The notes under the pieces are model-generated. The model did not search any database. It was not told where the DNA came from and worked only from the letters and a program-made list of their open reading frames with translations. From the NCBI GenBank assembly GCA_037045055.1, contig JBAOHJ010000004.1:62001-126000 (forward strand): a stretch of 64,000 nt of DNA. Direction: 5' to 3'. A program made the position numbers and the translations under genes. Of this stretch, positions 8,117 through 16,492 are shown piece after piece; the first letter of the stretch is position 1, and every line of letters starts with the position of its first letter. The stretch is from Phosphoribacter sp037045055. Its GTDB lineage: Bacteria; Actinomycetota; Actinomycetes; Actinomycetales; Dermatophilaceae.

Positions 8117-9823
8117 GTGACGACCCACACCGACGCCACGAGCGCCGCCCGCCAGCCCACCGCCGTCGACGCCGTCGCCGAGGACTACCTCGAGCGCTAC
8201 GTCCGGCTCAGCCCCATCGAGGCCACCACGCTGGGCATCGCCGGGCACGACGAGGACCTCGACGACCTGTCCCCCGAGGGCTTCGCGGCGTTGGCCGACC
8301 TGCGCGCCGACACCCTGTCCCGGCTCCAGGCGGTCGATCCCAGCGACGAGGTCGATATCGTCACGGTCGCGGCGATGCGTGAGCGGCTGGGCCTGGCCCA
8401 GCAGATGTATGCCGCGGGGCTGGATCTGATGAGCCTCAACGTCATCCACTCACCACTGCAGTGGGTCCGCGACACCTTCGACCTGATGCCCCAGGACGGC
8501 GAGGCCGCCTGGTCGACCCTGGCCACGAGGATGGCCAAGGTCCCGCACGCGCTCGCCGGATACCAGCAGTCGTTGCTCGCGGCCCGCTCGGCCGGGCAGG
8601 TCGCGCCCCGCCGACAGGTGCTGGCCTGCGTGGGCCAGTGCCGTGACTTCGTCGCCGACGACGGCTACTTCCGCGGGCTGCTGGCCAGCGCCACGAGCGG
8701 CTCGGCGGGCCTGGGCCCGGCCGTCGCCGCGCGCCTGGAGACGGCCGTCACGGCGGCGGCGGCGGCATACGCGGGGTTGGCCGACTTCCTCGACGCCCAG
8801 CTGCTCCCGCACGCCCCCGAGCGCGACGCCTGCGGGCCGGAGGTCTACGGACTGGTCTCCCGCTACTTCGTCGGGGCCGCCGTCGACCTCGCCGAGACGT
8901 ACGCGTGGGGGCAGCAGGAGCTGGCCCGGATCGAGGCCCAGATGCGTGAGGTCGCCGACCGGATCCGGCCCGGGGCCTCGGTCAAGCAGGCCACGGCCGC
9001 GCTCGAGGCCGACCCGGCCTACCGGCTCGAGGGCACCGACGCGCTGCAGGCGTGGATGCAGGCCAAGGCCGACGAGGTCATCGCCATGCTCGCCGACGTC
9101 CACTTCGACATCCCCGAGCCGGTGCGGACCATCGAGTGCCGCATCGCGCCGACCCAGACGGGGGGCATCTACTACACCGGCCCGAGCGAGGACTTCACCC
9201 GCCCGGGTCGGATGTGGTGGTCGGTGCCCAAGGGGGTGACGACGTTCGGCACGTGGCGCGAGCTGACCACCGTCTACCACGAGGGCGTGCCGGGGCATCA
9301 CCTGCAGGTGGCCCAGACGGCCTACCGCTCGGAGATGCTCAACACCTGGCGGCGCCTGGCCTGCTGGATCTCCGGACACGGCGAGGGCTGGGCCTTGTAC
9401 GCCGAGCGGCTCATGGCCGAGCTCGGGTTCATGCAGGACCCCGGCAACCGCCTGGGCTGGCTCGACGGTCAGTCGCTGCGGGCCGCGCGGGTGGTGCTGG
9501 ACATCGGCGTGCACTGCGGGTTCGACGCCCCCGCGGAGGTAGGCGGCGGGGCCTGGGACTACGACAAGGCCTGGGCCTTCCTCACCGCGCACGCCAACCA
9601 GGACCTGGCCTTCCTGCGCTTCGAGCTGGACCGTTACCTCGGGTGGCCGGGGCAGGCGCCCAGCTACAAGATCGGCGAGCGGCTGTGGCTGGCGTTGCGC
9701 GAGGAAGCCCGCCGGCGCGAGGGCGCCGACTTCGACCTCAAGGCCTTCCACCGCCGCGCGTTGGACGTCGGAGCGGTCGACCTGGCCACCCTGCGCGCGG
9801 CGGTCCTGGGCGAGCTGCGCTGA
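8117..9823 (+). CDS. DUF885 family protein, M1/M32-like zinc peptidase
   Basis: The 568-residue product belongs to the DUF885 family. The key signature is HEGVPGHH at about residues 388-395, a variant HExxH-like zinc site, followed by the conserved GHGEGWALYAERLM segment. It is probably a cytoplasmic metallopeptidase or hydrolase; no signal peptide is seen. I place the start at GTG 8117 (VTTHTDATSAARQP), because the frame upstream has no family-like sequence and a -10 box sits seven bases away. The length matches the usual 550-600 residues. It is divergent from the acetyltransferase gene and 64 bp upstream of maf. Confidence 0.9.
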   Translation: MTTHTDATSAARQPTAVDAVAEDYLERYVRLSPIEATTLGIAGHDEDLDDLSPEGFAALADLRADTLSRLQAVDPSDEVDIVTVAAMRERLGLAQQMYAAGLDLMSLNVIHSPLQWVRDTFDLMPQDGEAAWSTLATRMAKVPHALAGYQQSLLAARSAGQVAPRRQVLACVGQCRDFVADDGYFRGLLASATSGSAGLGPAVAARLETAVTAAAAAYAGLADFLDAQLLPHAPERDACGPEVYGLVSRYFVGAAVDLAETYAWGQQELARIEAQMREVADRIRPGASVKQATAALEADPAYRLEGTDALQAWMQAKADEVIAMLADVHFDIPEPVRTIECRIAPTQTGGIYYTGPSEDFTRPGRMWWSVPKGVTTFGTWRELTTVYHEGVPGHHLQVAQTAYRSEMLNTWRRLACWISGHGEGWALYAERLMAELGFMQDPGNRLGWLDGQSLRAARVVLDIGVHCGFDAPAEVGGGAWDYDKAWAFLTAHANQDLAFLRFELDRYLGWPGQAPSYKIGERLWLALREEARRREGADFDLKAFHRRALDVGAVDLATLRAAVLGELR

Positions 9824-9875
9824 GCCTGTCGCCCCGCCGGTTCGCCAGGAGGCGCCGGCCCTGCGCGGCACGGCA

Positions 9876-9881
9876 TACCCT
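9876..9881 (+). promoter_or_regulatory. Candidate -10 box of a leaderless transcript (maf)
   Basis: TACCCT ends six bases before the GTG at 9888. It is embedded in one of the over-represented GGCATACC words (9872-9879). Confidence 0.5.
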
Positions 9882-9887
9882 GTCGGG

Positions 9888-10544
9888 GTGACGTCGCCCC
9901 GCGTCCGCCTCGTCCTGGCCTCCGCCTCCCCCGCCCGTCTGCTCACCTTGCAGCGCGCCGGCGTCGAGCCGGCGGTGGTGGTCAGCGACGTCGACGAGGA
10001 TCTCGTGGTCGCCGAGGCAATGGAGCGCTACGGCCCGCTCACCCCCGACCACTACGCGCTGCTGCTGGCCCGGGCCAAGGCCGAGGCGGTGGCCTACGGC
10101 GAGCACGTCGGCGACGTCGTGCTCGGCTGCGACTCGGTGCTCGAGCTCGACGGCCAGGTGCACGGCAAGCCGCAGGACGCCGACGAGGCGGTGCGGCGCT
10201 GGCAGCTCATGCGCCGGCGCACCGGGGTGCTGCACACCGGCCACTGGCTCGTCGACGCCCGCCCCCGAGAGCGCGGCGGCACGGGCGGCACCCTGGGCGC
10301 CACCGCCTCCACCCGGGTGCACTTCGCCGACCTCAGCGACGCCGAGATCCGCGCCTACGTCGACACCGGGGAGCCCCAGCGAGTGGCCGGGGCGTTCACC
10401 GTGGACGGGCTGGGCGGGCCGTTCGTCCGGGGCGTCGAGGGCGATCACCACAACGTGGTGGGGGTCTCGCTGCCGCTGGTGCGCGAGCTGCTCGCCGACC
10501 TCGACGTCGGATGGTTCGACATCGTCACCCCCCACCGGCGCTGA
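9888..10544 (+). CDS. maf: Maf family nucleoside triphosphate pyrophosphatase
   Basis: The 218-residue product shows the Maf fold motifs: an N-terminal LVLASASPARLLTLQRAG phosphate-binding loop, SDVDE, the catalytic GCDSVLELDG region, and GKPQDADEAVRRWQLM. Maf proteins hydrolyse non-canonical or modified NTPs to NMPs plus pyrophosphate and have been linked to septum control. The length is typical. Translation probably starts at GTG 9888 on a leaderless mRNA. It is convergent with the membrane protein at 10584-11882. In many actinobacteria maf lies next to accA/accD carboxylase genes, and here it is 1.4 kb from the carboxylase beta gene. Confidence 0.93.
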   Translation: MTSPRVRLVLASASPARLLTLQRAGVEPAVVVSDVDEDLVVAEAMERYGPLTPDHYALLLARAKAEAVAYGEHVGDVVLGCDSVLELDGQVHGKPQDADEAVRRWQLMRRRTGVLHTGHWLVDARPRERGGTGGTLGATASTRVHFADLSDAEIRAYVDTGEPQRVAGAFTVDGLGGPFVRGVEGDHHNVVGVSLPLVRELLADLDVGWFDIVTPHRR

Positions 10545-10546
10545 CG

Positions 10547-10579
10547 GGGGCGGGCGAGGCCCCCCGAGCCCCCCGCCCC
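10547..10579. terminator. GC-rich hairpin between convergent genes
   Basis: GGGGCGGG (10547-10554) pairs with CCCGCCCC (10572-10579) around a GC-rich loop, between two convergent stops. There is no T-run, so a bidirectional terminator role is an inference. Confidence 0.4.
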
Positions 10580-10583
10580 GGGG

Positions 10584-11882
10584 TCACGGGAACTGGATGT
10601 CGCGGCCCACCTCGAGGATGACCCAGTAGTTCCACAGCCACCACCCCTGCAGCACCGTGCCGAGCACCGCCAGGGCGGCCAACAGCGGCACCCGCCACGG
10701 TCGCCACCAGCGCAGGTTGAGGAACCACCCGACCAGCAGCGCGAAGGGAAACGCCAGCAGCGCGTAGCGGATCCGGGAGGGCCCGATCCCGGTGACGAGC
10801 ACCTGGTATGCCGGGTACGCCCCCGCCCAGCCCCACAGCTCCGGCCCCCACCGCTGGGTCCGATGGGTGAGCATGAACCACGCGAAGACGACCACGGCCC
10901 CGGCCGCCACCGCCCAGCCGGTGTAGCCGTAGTCGTACCACAGGTAGTCGATCCACGTGTGCAGCTTGATCTCCGAAGCGATGACCCGCCAGGCGGCCAT
11001 CGTGCGGGTGTACCCCTGGGGGTCGCCGGTCACCCACCCGCAGATCGTCGGCCAGAGCCAGGTGAGCCCGACCGCCGCCGCCGCGAGCGCCAGCACCGCG
11101 CCGCGCTGGCGCCCGGGGAAGGGATCGGCCTGCCGGCGCAGCCAGCGGATCGCGAAGTGCGCGAGCACGGCCGGGGCCATAGCCAGGACGATGTTGCGGG
11201 TCAGCGCGAGCACGACGAGGGCCACCAGCACCCAACCGTAGCGGCGGGCCCGCAGGGCCATCAGCGTGAGCACGACGACGAGCAGGGCGACGGACTCGGT
11301 GTAGCAGGTCTGCAGGACCGGGGCCGCGAGGTAGCTCGACGTCCCGACGACCGCCGCCACGGCCGACCACCGGCCCACCGCCTCGTCGACGAGCCGGAAC
11401 AGGGCGACCATGGCCACCGCGCCGACCAGCAGCGAGAGGGTGGACCCGGCGACGTAGAAGTCCAGCCCGGTCACCCGCATCACGGCCCGCACGAGCATGG
11501 GGTAGGCCGGGTAGAACGCCCAGGGGTTCTGCAGCACCTGCCCGTCCGGTCCGGTCGGCAGCGGTACCGGATACCCGACGTCGGCGATCTCGTGGTACCA
11601 CTGCCCGTCCCAGTTGGCCGTGGCGACGAAGTACCCGGGAGCCGCCGGCGTGGGGTAGAGCACCCGGGCCACGCCGTTCTCGGGCCCCAGGGCGATCTGC
11701 GAGCGCTGCATCACCGCCAGCAACACGGCGTCGACGGCCCGGGTGGCGGCATACACCAGCACCGGGAACCACACCCCGAAGCTGCGCCACCACCCGAGGC
11801 GATCCGGGTGGGCGACGTGCTCGGCGGGCGACTTGGGCAGGTGGAACCGGTGCACCACCCGGTGCACCAGACCCTCGCCCAT
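10584..11882 (-). CDS. Polytopic membrane protein, mannosyltransferase (PIG-V/GT39)-like
   Basis: The 432-residue protein has about nine or ten hydrophobic helices. A short cytoplasmic N-terminus is followed by a loop WDGQWYHEIADVGYP. The WDGQWY/EIA signature just after the first helix is characteristic of PIG-V-type and related lipid-linked-sugar mannosyltransferases, where acidic residues in the first loop are catalytic. It probably adds a mannose or other sugar on the outer face of the membrane; donor and acceptor are unknown. TAGCAT lies eight bases before the ATG at 11882, suggesting a leaderless or very short leader. It is convergent with maf. Confidence 0.75.
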   Translation of the reverse strand: MGEGLVHRVVHRFHLPKSPAEHVAHPDRLGWWRSFGVWFPVLVYAATRAVDAVLLAVMQRSQIALGPENGVARVLYPTPAAPGYFVATANWDGQWYHEIADVGYPVPLPTGPDGQVLQNPWAFYPAYPMLVRAVMRVTGLDFYVAGSTLSLLVGAVAMVALFRLVDEAVGRWSAVAAVVGTSSYLAAPVLQTCYTESVALLVVVLTLMALRARRYGWVLVALVVLALTRNIVLAMAPAVLAHFAIRWLRRQADPFPGRQRGAVLALAAAAVGLTWLWPTICGWVTGDPQGYTRTMAAWRVIASEIKLHTWIDYLWYDYGYTGWAVAAGAVVVFAWFMLTHRTQRWGPELWGWAGAYPAYQVLVTGIGPSRIRYALLAFPFALLVGWFLNLRWWRPWRVPLLAALAVLGTVLQGWWLWNYWVILEVGRDIQFP

Positions 11883-11975
11883 GGCAGCCCATGCTAGGTC
11901 GTCCCCGACGGGTGCGGCCGTGCGCCGCGCGCGAACCCGCCGGCGCCCGCCGTCCCGGGACCCGAGGGCGCCGGC

Positions 11976-13601
11976 TCAGACCGGTGGCACCGACCGGCGC
12001 CGCTCGCTGAAGTGCCGGTCTCGGCGCGCGGCATACCGCATCCGCTTGAGCAGCTCCCCGCGCAGTTCGTCGGCCTCGATCACGCCGTCGAGGACGAGGT
12101 CGGCGGCCAGGCGCTCGAGGTCGACGTCCTGCTCGTACTCGGCCCGCCGGGCGGCGACGTAGGCGGCCTGCTCGGCGGGGTCGGCGATGAAGGCGATCTT
12201 GTTGGCGTAGACGGCGTTGACGGCGGCCTCGGGCCCCATCACGGCGATCTTGGCGGTGGGCAGCGCGAGGGTGGCGTCGGGCATGAAGCCGGGCCCGCCC
12301 ATGGCGTAGAGGCCCGCGCCGTAGGCCTTGCGCACGACCACGCAGAACTGCGGCACGGTGGCCTCGGCGACCGCGCTGACCATCTTGGCCCCGTGCCGGA
12401 TGATCCCGCCCCGCTCGACCTCGGAGCCGATCATGAAGCCGGGGACGTCGGCGAGGTAGACCAGCGGGATCGAGAACGCGTCGCACAGCCAGATGAACCG
12501 GGCCGCCTTGTCGGCGCTGTCGGAGAACAGCACGCCGCCCTTGACCAGGGAGTTGTTCGCGACGATGCCGACCGATTCCCCGGCCAGGCGCCCGAAGCCG
12601 ACGACGAGCTCGGCGGCATACAGGGGCTTGATCTCGAAGAACGAGTCGGCGTCCACCAGCCCGTCGATGACCTCGTGGATGTCGAAGGGCTGGCTCTCCC
12701 GCTCGGGGACGGTGTGGCGGGTCAGCGGCGCCGTGGGCGGCTCGGGGTGGTAGACCGGCGGGTGCTCGCGCCACGAGCCGGGCAGGTAGGAGAAGTAGTG
12801 CCGAGCCAGCTCGATGGCCTCGGCGTCGTCGTGGGCGAGCAGGTCGCCGACGCCCGAGACCGTGCAGTGCATCCGCGCCCCGCCCATCTGTTCCAGGGAG
12901 ACCGTCTCGCCGACGACCATCTGCGCCATCCGGGGGCTGCCCAGGTACATCGAGGCGTTGCCCTCGACCATGACGACGATGTCGCAGAAGCTCGGGATGT
13001 AGGCCCCGCCGGCGGCGCTGGGGCCGAACAGGGCGCAGATCTGGGGGACCTTGCCGGAGAGGGCGACCTGGTTGTGGAAGATGTGCCCGGCCCCGCGCCG
13101 GCCGGGGAACATCTCGACCTGGTCGGTGATCCGGGCGCCGGCCGAGTCGACGAACCAGAAGACCGGCAGCTCTTCGCGCAGCGCGGTCTCGGTGGCCCGG
13201 ACGATCTTCTCGACGGTGCGCGCCCCCCAGGACCCGGCCTTGACGGTCGGGTCGTTGGCGATGACGATGGCCGGGCGCCCCTCGACGGTGCCGTGCCCGG
13301 TGACCACCCCGTCGGCGGGCAGGTCGCCGGCCAGGGCGTTGGCGTAGCGCCCGTCCTCGACGAAGGACCCCTCGTCGAACAGCAGCGCGATCCGGTCGCG
13401 GACGTACAGCTTGCCCTGCTGGGCGAGCTTGGCCGCGGCGCCGTCGGTCAGCGGGGCCGCCGAGGCCCGGTATGCCGCCGCGAAGCGGGCCCGGACGTCC
13501 TGGACCCGGGGATCGCCGCCCTCGGTCGGCTCCTCGGTCGGCTCCTCGGACGGTGCCTGCGCCTGGGTGCTCATGCGAACGGCATACCCAGCCTGGGTCA
13601 T
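11976..13601 (-). CDS. accD: Acyl-CoA carboxylase beta subunit (carboxyltransferase; 3-methylcrotonyl-CoA carboxylase type)
   Basis: A carboxyltransferase with both crotonase-like halves. The N half contains GSWGARTVEKIVRATETA, SAGARI and GPSAAGGAYIPSFCD; the C half contains VADVPGFMIGSEVERGGIIRHGAKM and AYGAGLYAMGGPGFMPD. It transfers carboxybiotin's CO2 to an acyl-CoA. The YIPSFCD/GGRMH-type pattern and the adjacent isovaleryl-type dehydrogenase suggest 3-methylcrotonyl-CoA carboxylase (like mycobacterial AccD1), but propionyl/acetyl activity is not excluded. I use the ATG at 13601 because it overlaps the dehydrogenase stop as ATGA; MSTQAQ at 13574 is the alternative, giving 532 residues. 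The biotin-carrying partner is probably the gene at 17023. Confidence 0.9.
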   Translation of the reverse strand: MTQAGYAVRMSTQAQAPSEEPTEEPTEGGDPRVQDVRARFAAAYRASAAPLTDGAAAKLAQQGKLYVRDRIALLFDEGSFVEDGRYANALAGDLPADGVVTGHGTVEGRPAIVIANDPTVKAGSWGARTVEKIVRATETALREELPVFWFVDSAGARITDQVEMFPGRRGAGHIFHNQVALSGKVPQICALFGPSAAGGAYIPSFCDIVVMVEGNASMYLGSPRMAQMVVGETVSLEQMGGARMHCTVSGVGDLLAHDDAEAIELARHYFSYLPGSWREHPPVYHPEPPTAPLTRHTVPERESQPFDIHEVIDGLVDADSFFEIKPLYAAELVVGFGRLAGESVGIVANNSLVKGGVLFSDSADKAARFIWLCDAFSIPLVYLADVPGFMIGSEVERGGIIRHGAKMVSAVAEATVPQFCVVVRKAYGAGLYAMGGPGFMPDATLALPTAKIAVMGPEAAVNAVYANKIAFIADPAEQAAYVAARRAEYEQDVDLERLAADLVLDGVIEADELRGELLKRMRYAARRDRHFSERRRSVPPV

Positions 13602-14815
13602 GCCGTCAAGCCGAGCCCGCGGGCGATGAGCATCCGTTGGACCTCGCTGGTGCCCTCGCCGACCTCGAGGATCTTGGCGTCGCGGTAGAACCGCGCCACC
13701 GGGAACTCCTCCATGAAGCCGTTGCCGCCGAACACCTGGGCCGCCACTCGGGTCGCGTCCATCGCGGCCTGCGAGGAGAACAGCTTGGCCATCGACGCGG
13801 CGCGCTTGACCTCGGCGACCGAGCGCCGCCCGGCGTGCAGCTCGTCCTTGAGCCAGGCCGCCTTGTAGGTCAGTGCCCGGGCCGCCTCCACGGCCACCGC
13901 CATGTCGGCGATCTGGAATGAGATGCCCTGGTTCGCCCCGATCGGGCGCCCGAACGCGGTGCGGGTCGTCGCGTATGCCGTGGCCTCCTCGAGCATCCGC
14001 TGGGCGCACCCGACCGCCAGGGCGCTGATCGCGATCCGCCCGTCGTCGAGGGTCTTGAGGAACTGCTTGAAGCCTTCCCCGCGCGCGCCGAGCAGGTTCT
14101 CGGCCGGGACCCGCACGCCGGCAAAGGTGAGCCCGTGAGTGTCCGAGACGTGCCATCCGAGCTTGCGGTAGGCCGGCTCGACGACGTAGCCGGGCGTGCC
14201 GGAGGGGATCATGATCGCGCTGATCTCGGCCGACCCGTCCGGCAGCGTTCCGGTGCGCGCGGTGACGGTGACCACGGAGGTGATCTCGGTGCCGGAGTTG
14301 GTGATGAACGCCTTGGCGCCGTCGACGACCCATTCGCCGGTGCCGTCCGGGCCGCCGGTCGGGTCGAGCACCGCCCTGGTCCGGGTGGCCGCGGCGTCCG
14401 AGCCGGCGTCGGGCTCGGTGAGGCCGAACCCGGCGAGCGCCCGACCCGCGACGAGGTCGGGCAACCAGCGCTGCTTCTGCTGCGGCGAGCCGTAGGTGAG
14501 GATCGGGTTGATGCCCAGGCCCACACCCGCCGACAGGGTGATGCCGATCGACTGGTCGACCCGGCCGAGCTCCTCGATGGCCAGGCACAGCATGGTGAAG
14601 TCGCCCCCGAACTCCTGCCCGTCGCCCTTGGCGCTGCCGCCGTACTCGGCGGGCACGACCAGGCCGAAGAGGCCCAGGTCGCCCATCTTGGGGACCAGGT
14701 GCACCGGGAAGTGCGCCTCGCGGTCCCACTGCTCGATGTGCGGGGCGACCTCGTTCTCGGCGAAGTCCCGCACGAGCATGCGGAAGTCCTCGTGGTCCTT
14801 ACTGAGCTCGAACAT
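13598..14815 (-). CDS. Acyl-CoA dehydrogenase (isovaleryl/short-branched-chain type)
   Basis: The 405-residue flavoenzyme has the standard acyl-CoA dehydrogenase order. An N-terminal helical domain (MFELSKDHEDFRMLVRDFAENEVAP) is followed by the FAD/substrate signature GFGLTEPDAGSDAAATRTRA, then a C-terminal domain with VFGGNGFMEEFPVARFYRDA and ILEVGEGTSEVQRMLIARGL. It would oxidise an acyl-CoA to the 2-enoyl-CoA, passing electrons to ETF. The start at 14815 is preceded by GTGAGGA at ideal spacing. It is translationally coupled by ATGA to the carboxylase beta subunit, the arrangement of fadE19-accD1 in mycobacterial leucine breakdown. A LiuR-like operator lies about 100 bp upstream, next to a divergent MerR gene. 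Exact chain specificity is inferred from context. Confidence 0.92.
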   Translation of the reverse strand: MFELSKDHEDFRMLVRDFAENEVAPHIEQWDREAHFPVHLVPKMGDLGLFGLVVPAEYGGSAKGDGQEFGGDFTMLCLAIEELGRVDQSIGITLSAGVGLGINPILTYGSPQQKQRWLPDLVAGRALAGFGLTEPDAGSDAAATRTRAVLDPTGGPDGTGEWVVDGAKAFITNSGTEITSVVTVTARTGTLPDGSAEISAIMIPSGTPGYVVEPAYRKLGWHVSDTHGLTFAGVRVPAENLLGARGEGFKQFLKTLDDGRIAISALAVGCAQRMLEEATAYATTRTAFGRPIGANQGISFQIADMAVAVEAARALTYKAAWLKDELHAGRRSVAEVKRAASMAKLFSSQAAMDATRVAAQVFGGNGFMEEFPVARFYRDAKILEVGEGTSEVQRMLIARGLGLTA

Positions 14816-14910
14816 CGCGTCCTCACCTGATCGGCGGAATGGATCGCGCGCCCGCGTGCCGGCCGGCTGGGCCGACCCGCGCGCTGGGCAGCGCGGTCGG
14901 ACGAGTCTAA

Positions 14911-14933
14911 TTGACGTTGACGTAAACGTAAAC
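14911..14933. promoter_or_regulatory. LiuR-like MerR-family operator
   Basis: An AT-rich inverted repeat in otherwise GC-rich DNA: half-sites TTGACGT and ACGTAAA around a TGACGTAA-like centre, with two mismatches between arms over 11 bp. It resembles the published LiuR motif for branched-chain amino acid degradation genes. It sits in the 319-bp divergent region between the dehydrogenase and the MerR gene. Confidence 0.65.
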
Positions 14934-15033
14934 TTCGGCCCTGCAATCTGCGCCCCAGCCGGCCGGACCTCGGCTGGACGTCCGCCCGGGTCGCGGCCCG
15001 CCCTGTCCTGGGTCGCGTCCTGCGTGGTGTTGC

Positions 15034-15075
15034 GGGGCTCTGCATTGCCCGCCGGGGCGGGCAATGCAGAGCCCC
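15034..15075. repeat. Perfect 20-bp inverted repeat with 2-nt loop
   Basis: The left arm 15034-15053 (GGGGCTCTGCATTGCCCGCC) is exactly complementary to the right arm 15056-15075, separated by GG. It lies 59 bp upstream of the MerR start in the divergent region. There is no T-tract, so it is not an obvious terminator. It could be an operator, a cruciform, or part of a small repeat element. Apart from this and the LiuR-like site, I see nothing else in the 319-bp gap 14816-15134. Confidence 0.9.
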
Positions 15076-15134
15076 CCGAACATCTCCCTACGGCCGGATT
15101 GACGGGTCGATGGGCCGGCGGGAGACTCACCACC

Positions 15135-15518
15135 GTGTCCGACCCCCCGACGTGGACGATCGCGCAGGTCGCGCAGGAGTTCGGCGTGACCCACCGCACG
15201 GTCCGGCACTACGAGGAGCTCGGCCTGCTGTCCCCGCAGCGCCGCGGCACTCGCCGGGTCTACCACCGCCGCGACCGCACCCGCCTCAACCTCATCCTGC
15301 GCGGCAGGCGGCTCGGCTTCCCTCTGGAGCAGATCCGCACCATCATCGACCTCTACGACGCACCGCGGGGCAAGGCCAGCCAGCTGGAGTACGTGCTCGC
15401 CCAGATCGACGACCGCCGCGCGGACCTCGAGCACCGTCGTCGCGATCTCGAGGACGCCCTCGCCGAGCTGGACACCTTCGAGGCCGGTTGCCGCGCCGAC
15501 CTGCAGCGCCTGGCCTGA
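15135..15518 (+). CDS. MerR-family transcriptional regulator (LiuR-like)
   Basis: The 127-residue protein has a MerR winged-helix head (WTIAQVAQEFGVTHRTVRHYEELGLLSP, wing RRVYHRRDRTRLNLILRGRRLGF). A long antiparallel coiled-coil helix follows (IDDRRADLEHRRRDLEDALAELDTFEAGC). The size and the nearby operator match LiuR, which controls branched-chain amino acid catabolism in several bacteria. It is divergent from the acyl-CoA dehydrogenase/carboxylase pair, its probable target. The start is GTG 15135 (VSDPPTWTIAQ). No effector domain is visible beyond the coiled coil and one Cys near the C-terminus; the inducer is presumably an acyl-CoA or metabolite, by inference. Confidence 0.88.
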   Translation: MSDPPTWTIAQVAQEFGVTHRTVRHYEELGLLSPQRRGTRRVYHRRDRTRLNLILRGRRLGFPLEQIRTIIDLYDAPRGKASQLEYVLAQIDDRRADLEHRRRDLEDALAELDTFEAGCRADLQRLA

Positions 15519-15621
15519 GCGCTCAGCCGGGCCCACGGCATACCGCCTCGGGGAACGATCCCGCCCGGGCGGCCGGCGACGGCATACGCTGGCTCCTACG
15601 CCACCCCCGGAAGGTCAGCCG

Positions 15622-15891
15622 ATGCCCCCCCGTCACCGCCGAGCGCTCGGCATCTTGCTCACCCTGGCACTGGCGACCGTCCATCTCGTGCTTACCGCGA
15701 CCCGCGGGTACGCGGCGACGGCGACGGCGGTCGGCGTCGAGGACCCGACACCCAGCCCCACCGGGGCGGCCACCGGCCAGTTCGGGCTGCCGCCCTTCGA
15801 CCCGGTGACCTATGGCATGTGGGGCCTGTCCGCGATCATCGCCGTCGCGGCGATCTTCTACGCCATGGAGCGCGAGCGCCGCAAGGGGTGA
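15622..15891 (+). CDS. Small secreted/membrane hypothetical protein
   Basis: This 89-residue protein starts at ATG 15622 after GGAAGG. Residues 1-32 form a signal peptide (RHRR, hydrophobic core, cleavage near GYAA), followed by a Pro/Thr-rich linker (DPTPSPTGAATG). A transmembrane helix near the C-terminus (MWGLSAIIAVAAIFYA) ends in a basic tail ERERRKG. It would therefore be anchored with the short middle outside. I recognise no family. It is convergent with the protoglobin gene, whose stop is only a few bases away. Confidence 0.7.
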   Translation: MPPRHRRALGILLTLALATVHLVLTATRGYAATATAVGVEDPTPSPTGAATGQFGLPPFDPVTYGMWGLSAIIAVAAIFYAMERERRKG

Positions 15892-15895
15892 GCGC

Positions 15896-16483
15896 TCACC
15901 CTGGCTCGCGGGCCTGCCGGAGGGCCTCGGCAACCTCGGCGTTGCGTAGCCGACGCAGCAAGGGAGCCGGCATCCCGGCCACTTCGAACAGCGCCGAGGC
16001 AACGGCGTGGTCGTAGGCGAAGGTGATGACCGCACCCACCGTCGAGGCCAACCGACCGAAGGCGTCCACCAGCAGGGCGCGCTCCTGCGGATCGACGAGG
16101 ACCGGCCCGGCCTGGTCGGCGACGAGGGTCCGCACGTACTCGGTCATGGCGAGCATCATCGGGTTGCTCACCTCGCGGATCACGTGGACCAGACCCACCA
16201 GGGCCATCCAGGCGAAGTAGTCCTCGTCGAGTGGGCCCGCCACCGTGCGCCGCCACCAGGCCCCGAGCGTCTGCTCGCGCATGGGTCGCTCGTCCTGCGC
16301 GAACACCTCCTCGGTCGGGCCGTGGGCGAACAGCGTGTCGTAGAAGCCCGTGACGAGCACCCGCTCCAACCCCAGCAGCAGGTCCCGATGGCGCCCGATG
16401 ACCTCGCCGTCGGTGGGCTGCAACTGGCAGCCGGGGGGCATCTGCTCCATCGCCCGGCGGGCGATCTCACGCATCGAGTCCAT
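15896..16483 (-). CDS. Protoglobin-domain protein (globin-coupled-sensor type)
   Basis: The 195-residue protein matches the protoglobin/globin-sensor fold. An N-terminal pre-helix region is followed by helices containing LLLGLERVLVTGFYDTLFAHGP and TLGAWWRRTVAGP, then YFAWMALVGLVHVIREVSNPMM. The His in GLVHVIREV is the likely proximal haem ligand. No kinase, cyclase or methyl-accepting output domain follows, so it is a stand-alone globin that may sense or bind O2, CO or NO. It begins 9 bp after the stop of the roadblock/LC7 gene, suggesting co-transcription and a functional pair. Confidence 0.8.
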   Translation of the reverse strand: MDSMREIARRAMEQMPPGCQLQPTDGEVIGRHRDLLLGLERVLVTGFYDTLFAHGPTEEVFAQDERPMREQTLGAWWRRTVAGPLDEDYFAWMALVGLVHVIREVSNPMMLAMTEYVRTLVADQAGPVLVDPQERALLVDAFGRLASTVGAVITFAYDHAVASALFEVAGMPAPLLRRLRNAEVAEALRQAREPG

Positions 16484-16492
16484 CGGGCCTCC

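Noticed and set aside
13602..14729. Extending the carboxylase beta gene upstream to 14729 (917 residues)
   Set aside because: The extension reads the dehydrogenase gene in the wrong frame; the family-like N-terminus begins at 13601 or 13574.
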